This document shows positions 20,592 through 25,580 of a stretch of 25,580 bases of DNA, one piece after another; positions within the stretch are counted from its first letter, which is position 1; the number at the start of each line of letters is the position of its first letter. Origin of the DNA: a virus; the IMG/VR virus record IMGVR_UViG_3300031885_000104, positions 1 to 25,580 of that record; one strand, written 5' to 3'. The notes under the pieces were generated by a model, which was not told the origin of the DNA, did not search any database, and was given only the letters and a program-made list of their open reading frames with translations. A program made the position numbers and the translations under genes.

Positions 20592-21829
20592 CAGGTCGCC
20601 AGTTCTGCCGTCTTACCCGTGAAGTTCTCCCAGCGCCTCACGGCGACGTCGCAGTAGTGCGGGTCGATGTCCATGCCGTAGCAGCGTCGGCCCGTCTGCT
20701 CGGCGGCAATCATGGTTGAACCGGAACCGAGGAACGGGTCAACCACTACCTCGCCACCCTGGGAAGAGTTCTCAATCGCGCGTGCGACCAGCGGCACGGG
20801 CTTCATCGCTGGATGCTCGGGCGACTTGGCAGGACGGTCAATCTCCCAGACCGTGGTCTGCTTCCGGCCCCCGTAGTAGCGATGTCCGCCGTTAGGCATC
20901 CACCCGTAGAAGATGGGTTCTGCCTGCCAGTGATAGTCCACTCCCATCGGCGAGAAGGTGGCATTGTTCTTCACCCACTGGATCGTCTGATGCCAGATTC
21001 CGAGTTCGTTGAGCGCCTGACCAGTCAGCAGGTGTAGCGGCCCCGGCGGGGCCGCTACATACCAGGCCCCACCAGCCGCGCAGTACGTCGCTGCCTCGCC
21101 GAACGACCCGCGGAGCATGGCGAGCATCGCCGCCTCATCCTGCGTATCACCCTCTAGGTCTTCCTCAACTCGATTGCTCCGAGCAATCGAGTTGAGGAAC
21201 CGATTCTTCTCCCCGATGCCGACTCCATAGGGCGGGTCGGTCCACACCATCTCCGCCTGAGTTCCGTCCATGAGTCGCTCCCACGCACCAGCGTCCGTGG
21301 CATCTCCACACAGCAATCGGTGTCCCCCGAGCACCCACAGGTCGCCTACCTTCGTCGTTGGCTCGGCAGGAGCCTCGGGAACCTCGTCCGGGTCGGTGAG
21401 TCCTTCCTTCCGCCCGTTCCCGGTTTGCCCCGCTAGGTACTCGGCAAGGTCCTCCGAGTCAATCGCTACCGATGAGAGCAGTGCCTCAAGTGCCTCACCG
21501 TCGGCCTCAGCCATCGCCGCGAGCGGGTCTAGCGTCGCCAGGATCAGGTCGGCCTCTTCCTGGTCGACATCTAGGACGAGGACGGGGACCTCCTGCTCCG
21601 GCGTTATCTCGGCGCGCAGGTGCCCGTCGATCAGTTCCAGGCCCTCGGGGGTCTCCCGAGCAAGTAGTGCGTCGGCGTACCCGACCTGCTGGAGTACCGA
21701 GGTAAGCGCCCGGACCTGCCCCCGTGGGTGCCGACGCCAGTTCTTCGGGTTGGCCCGGAGTTCGGCGGCGGGTACCCTGCGTAGTTCGACGACGCGGTCG
21801 CGAACAGACTCGCTGGTGCCTGGGGCCAT
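20591..21829 (-). CDS. ParB-like domain fused to DNA methyltransferase
   Basis: The ATG ending at 21829 (MAPGTSESVRDRVVELRRVP) follows GGAGGAAGG and gives 412 aa; an in-frame ATG ten codons earlier lacks this. Residues about 12-100 form a ParB N-terminal-like domain (LRANPKNWRRH, LELIDGHLRAEI). About 160-412 is a SAM-dependent DNA methyltransferase with DPPY (198-201) and DPFLGSGST (364-372). It would modify adenine N6 or cytosine N4 at unknown sites, perhaps to escape host restriction. The ParB plus MTase layout upstream of TerS is known in phages. The gene contains a perfect palindrome (21161-21199). Confidence 0.92.
   Translation of the reverse strand: MAPGTSESVRDRVVELRRVPAAELRANPKNWRRHPRGQVRALTSVLQQVGYADALLARETPEGLELIDGHLRAEITPEQEVPVLVLDVDQEEADLILATLDPLAAMAEADGEALEALLSSVAIDSEDLAEYLAGQTGNGRKEGLTDPDEVPEAPAEPTTKVGDLWVLGGHRLLCGDATDAGAWERLMDGTQAEMVWTDPPYGVGIGEKNRFLNSIARSNRVEEDLEGDTQDEAAMLAMLRGSFGEAATYCAAGGAWYVAAPPGPLHLLTGQALNELGIWHQTIQWVKNNATFSPMGVDYHWQAEPIFYGWMPNGGHRYYGGRKQTTVWEIDRPAKSPEHPAMKPVPLVARAIENSSQGGEVVVDPFLGSGSTMIAAEQTGRRCYGMDIDPHYCDVAVRRWENFTGKTAELAT
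21161..21199. repeat. Perfect palindrome with 18-bp arms inside the methyltransferase gene
   Basis: TTCCTCAACTCGATTGCT (21161-21178), three bases CCG, and the exact complement AGCAATCGAGTTGAGGAA (21182-21199). It lies in codons 210-222, a conserved part of the enzyme family (FLNSIARSNRVEE), so the protein is unbroken. Such a stem could form in the mRNA or as a cruciform in DNA. Confidence 0.9.
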
Positions 21830-21971
21830 CCTTCCTCCATTCGGGGCACACGAGGCCACACAGCGGCTTGGGGGCCTAAGGGAGCAACCCCGACCGACAA
21901 CTGGAAACTAACTTGGGCTCGATAGAGGTTGAGGGACCGGGTTGGGCAAGGCTGGCCCTCTCTGGCGCGAA

Positions 21972-21985
21972 GGGGGGTCCCCCCC
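21972..21985 (-). other. Compact G6/C7 block after the endonuclease gene
   Basis: GGGGGGTCCCCCCC on the plus strand, nine bases beyond the stop of the endonuclease VII gene. As RNA it could form a very short-looped G-C stem. No T run follows, so termination is uncertain. The rest of the 164-base gap to the methyltransferase start shows no gene. Confidence 0.35.
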
Positions 21986-21993
21986 ATACCGCA

Positions 21994-22836
21994 TTACGCC
22001 AGATGCAGTTGCTTTGTCTGGCTACTCTTCCATCTAGCCAGGTAGGCCTTGGCTGCGTCAAGCAACGCCGGGTCGTCTTGCAGGAACCCGAGCGCTGCAT
22101 TGCAGGGATTACACAGCCAGCCGCGCAGTTGCCCTGTGTCGTGGTCGTGGTCCAGGCCGAACGGCAGGTCGGACGATTCCACCCGCCCACAGATCGCGCA
22201 ACCTCCACCTTGCCCCAGCTTCCGTTCCGCCACGATGCTCAAATAGCGGCGATGGCCGATGCCGAGCCTGTCCCTTCGCTTCTTCTCTAGGGCGACACGC
22301 GCTTCCCGGCGCCTCCTGCACCCTTTACCACACACCTTCTGATTCGGCGCGAGACGCGGTACTTCTTGCCCACATTCAGCGCACACCATGATCTCTCGCT
22401 CTAGCGGGGGGCGGCACGCCCACGCGGCCTTGTTGCGAACCATGGAGTAGGTCTTCTTAGCACGAGCACGACACTCCACGGAACAATCACGTCGGTTCCC
22501 GGCACTCACCGCGAACGATTCGCCGCATTCGTTGCACGTCCGCAATCTAGCCATGCCAGGACGGCGATAGTCGGAGAACCTGTGTTCTGGAGTGCAATAC
22601 ATCTGAGCGCTGGCCCTAGGCTTGAAGGTCTCATGGCAGGTCGGACATACCAGAATGCGTGCTGGCCTTCGAAGACCGCGCTGCTTGCGCTTGTTGTTCT
22701 CGCGGTGCCTCTCATGTAGCCTCGCGCATTCCTTCAAACCACACGTTACCCGAGGCTGAGTACCTGCGTAGTAAACAGCCGCGTATGTCGCGCCACACTC
22801 CACACACTGACGCTCGGCCGTGAGTCGTTCAGCCAT
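21994..22836 (-). CDS. Endonuclease VII-type nuclease with four zinc-knuckle repeats
   Basis: A 280-aa protein starts behind GAGGGGAG. Four CxxC...CxxxC units come first: C11/C14/C32/C37, C64/C67/C81/H85, C101/C104/C118/C122 and C152/C155/C169/C173. The last domain, about 195-275, has the endonuclease VII (recombination endonuclease) pattern: CAICG (C213, C216), LDHDHDTGQLRGWLC (H230, D231, H232) and CNPCN (C242, C245). The family resolves branched DNA, and in phages it clears junctions before packaging or acts as a mobile nuclease. The zinc repeats probably bind DNA. Four repeats in one chain is more than usual. Confidence 0.88.
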   Translation of the reverse strand: MAERLTAERQCVECGATYAAVYYAGTQPRVTCGLKECARLHERHRENNKRKQRGLRRPARILVCPTCHETFKPRASAQMYCTPEHRFSDYRRPGMARLRTCNECGESFAVSAGNRRDCSVECRARAKKTYSMVRNKAAWACRPPLEREIMVCAECGQEVPRLAPNQKVCGKGCRRRREARVALEKKRRDRLGIGHRRYLSIVAERKLGQGGGCAICGRVESSDLPFGLDHDHDTGQLRGWLCNPCNAALGFLQDDPALLDAAKAYLARWKSSQTKQLHLA

Positions 22837-22866
22837 CGGTCTCCCCTCTTGTAAGCCGCGCAGACC

Positions 22867-23151
22867 CTAACGGTTTCCCTTGCCAGCGTTGCATGATCTA
22901 CAGAGAATGACCAGCCACTGGTCCCTGCTACCACCGCGAGAGAGCGGGATCGGATGGTCGCCGGTCAGGTCCTCCGTAGCGCCGCACCGCGAGCACCAGG
23001 GATGGAGAGCGATGGCTTCCTTCACCCTGCGGTGCCAGGCGGCGTCGTAGCCCCTCTGTTTGGATGTCCCCCTTGACCCGTCCGGGTATCCGCCGTGCGC
23101 CGGACATCTCGAACCCTTCGATACCCTCCCGCAGACTAGGCAAGGTCTCAT
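22867..23151 (-). CDS. HNH endonuclease (packaging-type)
   Basis: The ATG ending at 23151 gives 94 aa; a TTG two codons earlier is the other choice. It begins MRPCLVCGRVSKGSRCPAHG, a zinc-binding head, then has RGYDAAWHRRVKEAIALHPW. The nuclease core has CSRCG, TGDHPIPLSRGGS and CRSCNAGKGNR. Small HNH proteins of this kind sit beside terminase genes and are needed for terminase cutting in HK97-like phages. It is separated from the terminase by the endonuclease VII and methyltransferase genes. Confidence 0.85.
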   Translation of the reverse strand: MRPCLVCGRVSKGSRCPAHGGYPDGSRGTSKQRGYDAAWHRRVKEAIALHPWCSRCGATEDLTGDHPIPLSRGGSRDQWLVILCRSCNAGKGNR

Positions 23152-23164
23152 GCCCAACAGAACT

Positions 23165-23470
23165 TCATTTGTAGGGCCGGCCCCTCCACCACTCGACCTT
23201 TACTTGGGGTAGGTGAGTTCGGTCCGTGCGCGTGACATTGACACCCAGAGAAACCGTCGCCCCAGCGAGCCCGTTGTCCCACAGGAACGGCACCAGCCTT
23301 TCAACGAACTCCAGTACGTTGCCGTCGGGGATGAACATGACCCAAGCAAGACCGCGGCCATTGTCTTCGTGACCTTCACACGATGAGAAGGTCTCAAACC
23401 CTGCCTCGTTGAGGACTCGAACGAAGGGACGGATCTTCTCGTCGATGGCATCCCACGGGATATCCCTCAT
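23165..23470 (-). CDS. Small hypothetical protein with SCEGH motif
   Basis: A 101-aa protein (MRDIPWDAIDEKIRPFVRVL) carries VLNEAGFETFSSCEGHEDN at about residues 19-37. The S-C-x-G-H motif is common in short phage proteins of unknown role and recalls the S-x-S-C-x-G signature of TYW3-like proteins, but the match is short. Its ATG starts four bases after the stop of the methyltransferase gene, so the two are probably co-transcribed. Confidence 0.7.
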   Translation of the reverse strand: MRDIPWDAIDEKIRPFVRVLNEAGFETFSSCEGHEDNGRGLAWVMFIPDGNVLEFVERLVPFLWDNGLAGATVSLGVNVTRTDRTHLPQVKVEWWRGRPYK

Positions 23471-23474
23471 GGCC

Positions 23475-24116
23475 TCATCGCTTGTACGTGAGCAGTAGTT
23501 GACGCCCAGGCCACGCTGGCCCAGGTTCTATCACGTCTCGCTGAATGCACTTGGCACCGTCTACCTCATCGGGGAAGTCCGCCAGCCCGAAGCGTTGGAC
23601 GTGGCCGTACCCTGCTGCCCGTCGCTGCTCTACGGTCATGTCGTTGCCTTCATTCAGGTCTTCTTCGTATGGGGTCAGGATGATGTAGTAGGCGTTGGTG
23701 TGGGAAAGGTGTTCGCGTAGCACGCCGATGGGGTCGGGTAGGTGCTCGAGCACGTTGGAGTTCACGATCACGTCCCAGTCCCAGCGGATGCGGCCTTCCT
23801 GCTCGTAGATGAAGTGTCCGCCGTAGCGCTGCCTGGCTTGAGTGATCGCTCGTTCCGCGAAGTCCAGGCCAACGACCCGCGCCCGAGGGAAGCGCTCCCT
23901 GAGCAGCACCGTCGCCTGCCCGCGAGCGCAGCCCCAGTCAAGTACCCAGCGCCGCGCCGTCTCCAGGTACTCCGTCACCTCGGGGATCAGGTGCTCGAGG
24001 ATGCAGCGTCCGAACGCCGCCGTCAGCGCGTCCCCGCCGATCTCGTCCCAGTGACCGCCGGGTGCGAAGGCTCCCTCCCACGCCTCAGCGCTGTTGCCCC
24101 TGTTGGCCCAACTCAC
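23475..24116 (-). CDS. SAM-dependent methyltransferase (class I)
   Basis: A GTG start ending at 24116 (MSWANRGNSAEAWEGAF) with GGAGGT four bases ahead gives 213 aa. The frame is open further upstream, but that part is the antisense reading of tRNA-Met and tRNA-His, so a longer protein is wrong. SAM motif I is VLDWGCARGQ (about 58-67), followed by RVVGLDFAERAI and the motif NVLEHLPDP. It resembles methyltransferases of glycan or small-molecule pathways, for example in O-antigen or capsule clusters. Substrate unknown. It may act with the epimerase and the other methyltransferase. Confidence 0.85.
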   Translation of the reverse strand: MSWANRGNSAEAWEGAFAPGGHWDEIGGDALTAAFGRCILEHLIPEVTEYLETARRWVLDWGCARGQATVLLRERFPRARVVGLDFAERAITQARQRYGGHFIYEQEGRIRWDWDVIVNSNVLEHLPDPIGVLREHLSHTNAYYIILTPYEEDLNEGNDMTVEQRRAAGYGHVQRFGLADFPDEVDGAKCIQRDVIEPGPAWPGRQLLLTYKR

Positions 24117-24146
24117 TTGCACCTCCGAACGCCTGACTGTCAATCG

Positions 24147-24217
24147 TCGCGGGTGCCGGATTCGGACCGGCGTCTCCAGGTTATGAGCCTGACAAGCTGC
24201 CCCTGCTCCAACCCGCA
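24147..24217 (-). tRNA. tRNA-Met (CAT)
   Basis: A 71-base tRNA without encoded CCA. The acceptor is TGCGGGT with ACCCGCG (U1-G72 wobble), D-stem GAGC/GCTT, and anticodon stem-loop TCAGG-CTCATAA-CCTGG. The T-arm GCCGG-TCCGAAT-CCGGC has C instead of U at position 55. The anticodon stem lacks three G-C pairs at 29-31, which argues against an initiator. An Ile-accepting CAU (lysidine) tRNA is not excluded. Confidence 0.85.
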
Positions 24218-24235
24218 GAACCAGCCGGAACTCCG

Positions 24236-24308
24236 AGTGATGGACGGGATTTGCACCCGCTTCCTCGTGGGCCACAACCACGCGCTCCGCTAGACGAGCA
24301 TCCATCAC
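24236..24308 (-). tRNA. tRNA-His (GTG)
   Basis: The acceptor GTGATGG pairs fully with CCATCAC. Read in the His register, the first G is G-1 opposite C73. D-stem GCTC/GAGC and anticodon loop TTGTGGC with stem CGTGG/CCACG are clear. The T-loop is TGCAAAT, with G at position 55 in place of U. No CCA is encoded. Confidence 0.87.
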
Positions 24309-24309
24309 G

Positions 24310-24361
24310 CCCAACCCCAGCCACTTCCTACGGGCGTGACCCCATCAACGGAAGGGTTGGG
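24310..24361 (-). repeat. Hairpin between tRNA-Ser and tRNA-His
   Basis: CCCAACCC (24310-24317) pairs with GGGTTGGG (24354-24361), and inside it TTCC/GGAA adds a second stem. It begins two bases after tRNA-His on the plus strand. It could be a processing signal or a decayed tRNA. The remainder of the gap to 24469 shows only another short stem, TCTCCC/GGGAGA near 24445-24466, and no gene. Confidence 0.4.
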
Positions 24362-24469
24362 AGGATTGCCTACAGTGCCGGTGTACCATCCGCACCGCCT
24401 AGAACGGGCCAGGTACCAGTAGCCGAAGCCGCTGGGTCGGTAATCTCCCCCAACCGGCAAGGGAGAGCG

Positions 24470-24552
24470 CGGTAGGCCGGGGAGTCGAACCCCGAGACCC
24501 TTTCGGGTCGGCCGGTTAGCAACCGGGTTGCTGTGCCGATGGCGAACCTACC
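24470..24552 (-). tRNA. tRNA-Ser (GCT) with long variable arm
   Basis: An 83-base class II tRNA. Acceptor GGTAGGT pairs with GCCTACC, and the discriminator is G. The anticodon loop is TTGCTAA (anticodon GCT, for AGC/AGT) on a CCGG stem. The variable arm GACCC-GAAA-GGGTC and the T-arm CGGGG-TTCGACT-CCCCG are canonical. The D-arm is poor: about 18 bases with no good stem. CCA is not encoded. Confidence 0.85.
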
Positions 24553-24564
24553 TAGTGGCGCGTG

Positions 24565-25128
24565 TTACCCCAGGACGTGGAACAGCCCGTAGGCCAACCC
24601 GTCCTCGGTCTTGACAATGTTGTGCGCTGCGATGGTGTGCTCCAGGTCGGACACGTCCCAGGCTTCCCAGCGTGCTACGTGCGCCTCGTATGGGTTCCCG
24701 TCGAAGCCGGGTCTTGACCAGCCAGCGCCGAGTGGGATGCCGAGCAGCACGTTGTCGCACCACGCGAGCAGCTTCTCAAGCGTCTTCAGTCCGTCTTCCT
24801 TCGGCATGTGCTCCAGTACGTCGCAGCAGATCGCCACGTCGTAACGCTGACTCGGCACCCACGTTCTTACGTCTACCTCAAGCGTCGAGTCGTAGATGTA
24901 GGCATGGACCGGCGTCCAAGTTGACGGGTTCACGTCGAGCGCGTCGATGCGTACCTTCCAGTCCTCTTTACGGTACTGGTGTTTCCAGAGTCCGAGAAAC
25001 TCGCGCGCGAGAAACCCCCAACGACCCCAGCCGCAGCCGATGTCGACGATGGAGCACGGTGCTATCTCACGCAGCCGCTCGACGATCCATTCTGTCGAGT
25101 AAACCGTGCTTGTGCCAATGTCACCCAC
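24565..25128 (-). CDS. SAM-dependent methyltransferase (class I)
   Basis: A 187-aa protein with GTG start (MGDIGTSTVYSTEWIVERLR). SAM motif I is IVDIGCGWGRWG (about 27-38), the acidic motif II is IDALDVNPST (about 61-70), and motif IV CCDVLEHMPKEDG is about 101-113. It resembles methyltransferases near polysaccharide genes, but its substrate is unknown. Its start overlaps the end of a small Cys-rich frame by eight bases. It is upstream of tRNA-Ser and downstream of a sugar epimerase. Confidence 0.85.
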   Translation of the reverse strand: MGDIGTSTVYSTEWIVERLREIAPCSIVDIGCGWGRWGFLAREFLGLWKHQYRKEDWKVRIDALDVNPSTWTPVHAYIYDSTLEVDVRTWVPSQRYDVAICCDVLEHMPKEDGLKTLEKLLAWCDNVLLGIPLGAGWSRPGFDGNPYEAHVARWEAWDVSDLEHTIAAHNIVKTEDGLAYGLFHVLG

Positions 25129-25291
25129 GTCTATCCCATGGTTCCCGGCATGGTATCTGCCCCCAACCGAAGCCGCACACAGGACAGATTGCGCAACAAG
25201 CTAACGAACAACCGCAGAAGCAGCCGCGAATCATCACGGCAGGCGGTGCCGTGATATCAGGGCGTTCCGCGTGAGCGCACATCTTCATCAT
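25121..25291 (-). CDS. Possible 56-aa Cys-rich small protein
   Basis: An ATG ending at 25291 lies ten bases after GGGAGG and gives MMKMCAHAERPDITAPPAVM followed by a Cys-rich part (CFCGCSLACCAICPVCGFGWG), which could bind zinc. It ends inside the start of the next methyltransferase (GTGGGTGA). A perfect hairpin (25233-25255) lies within it, so the region may instead be non-coding. No family is recognised. Confidence 0.4.
   Translation of the reverse strand: MMKMCAHAERPDITAPPAVMIRGCFCGCSLACCAICPVCGFGWGQIPCREPWDRRG
25233..25255. repeat. Perfect 9-bp inverted repeat
   Basis: ATCACGGCA (25233-25241), five bases, TGCCGTGAT (25247-25255). It lies between the epimerase stop and the methyltransferase start, within the possible Cys-rich frame. 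No T run follows on either strand, so it may be an operator or RNA stem rather than a terminator. Confidence 0.55.
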
Positions 25292-25311
25292 CCCGACTGC
25301 CCCTCCCGATA

Positions 25312-25580
25312 TCACCCATCCGAGACCCACTCAGCAAGAACCACGCGAGGAATCCAGCGCAGCACGTCCTCGGCGCGTCGCGGGTCGGCAGAGGAAGCAC
25401 GGACACCGGGATCGTCAGCACTCCGGGTCACATGGACTCCCATCATCCCGGCCAAGTCCGAGACTGAGGTTGCGATACCCGTCCCTACGTTCAGGACACC
25501 GCAGGCGTCCGACTCGACGGCCAGGCGGAAGGCCCTAGCCACGTCCTGAACGTGGACGAAGTCTCGTGTCTGCGCCCCGT
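25312..25580 (-). CDS. NAD-dependent sugar epimerase/dehydratase, C-terminal part (5' end outside window)
   Basis: The frame enters from the right edge and ends with TGA at 25312, giving the last 88 residues. It shows TRDFVHVQDVARAFRLAVE, the conserved segment of extended short-chain dehydrogenase epimerases (GalE/RmlB type), then GVLNVGTGIATSVSDLA and a C-terminal helix with ADPRRAEDVLRWIPRV. A GTG at 25542 lies inside the conserved segment and is not the real start. Such enzymes make activated sugars, here perhaps for the two glycosyltransferases, which is an inference. Confidence 0.85.
   Translation of the reverse strand, partial: GAQTRDFVHVQDVARAFRLAVESDACGVLNVGTGIATSVSDLAGMMGVHVTRSADDPGVRASSADPRRAEDVLRWIPRVVLAEWVSDG

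Noticed and set aside
24117-24314. N-terminal extension of the methyltransferase to 24314
   Set aside because: This stretch is two tRNA genes; a GTG at 24116 with GGAGGT ahead starts at the conserved part of the protein.
1-25580. Integrase, attachment site, insertion sequence or replication origin
   Set aside because: No recombinase motif, transposase, IS-like terminal repeats or iteron set could be found by reading both strands.

Overview
The window is a stretch of a tailed-phage genome (siphovirus type, HK97-like capsid) from a GC-rich bacterium, plausibly an actinobacterium. The basis is the gene order, the families (P27 terminase small subunit, HK97-type portal, protease and capsid, ReqiPepy6 Gp37-like tail protein), high GC at third codon positions and constant use of ATGA/GTGA stop-start overlaps. 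It may be a free phage, a prophage or a viral metagenome contig: no integrase, attachment site or bacterial gene is visible. Almost all genes lie on the minus strand, so the late module is read from right to left.

Right end (about 25.6-22.0 kb), in transcription order: the C-terminus of an NAD-dependent sugar epimerase, a possible small Cys-rich ORF, a SAM methyltransferase, tRNA-Ser(GCT), tRNA-His(GTG), tRNA-Met(CAT), a second methyltransferase, a small SCEGH protein, an HNH nuclease, and an endonuclease VII-type protein with four extra zinc-knuckle repeats.

Packaging and head (21.8-13.4 kb): a ParB-methyltransferase fusion, TerS, TerL, a 53-aa membrane protein, a portal split by a 336-aa class 3 intein with a LAGLIDADG nuclease, a possible 41-aa basic peptide, and a protease-capsid fusion with a strong internal in-frame ribosome binding site.

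A plus-strand island (about 12.15-13.41 kb) interrupts the head module. It has its own promoter, one gene whose Gly-rich C-terminus resembles the RAMP fold, 44 degenerate GGA pentamers around a perfect hairpin, and terminator-like hairpins. Near-identical 19-bp inverted repeats lie at its two ends.

Head-tail region (12.1-7.8 kb): a small capsid-associated protein, an HNH nuclease, two glycosyltransferases (GT4 and GT2), three tiny MSD- proteins and a head-tail connector. A second plus-strand island of four overlapping small genes, with a promoter and a palindrome, follows (6.7-7.8 kb).

Tail (6.7-0 kb): tail terminator, tail tube, HK97 gp10-like protein, the G and G-T chaperones joined by a -1 frameshift with a strong hairpin, a tape measure whose expected start codon is ATC, a Gp37-like tail protein and a fibronectin-type tail protein that runs off the left edge.

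The most interesting items are the GGA-pentamer island with the RAMP-like gene, the class 3 intein in a portal, the nested start inside the protease-capsid fusion, the frameshift site, the tape-measure ATC, and a perfect 18-bp-arm palindrome inside the methyltransferase gene.
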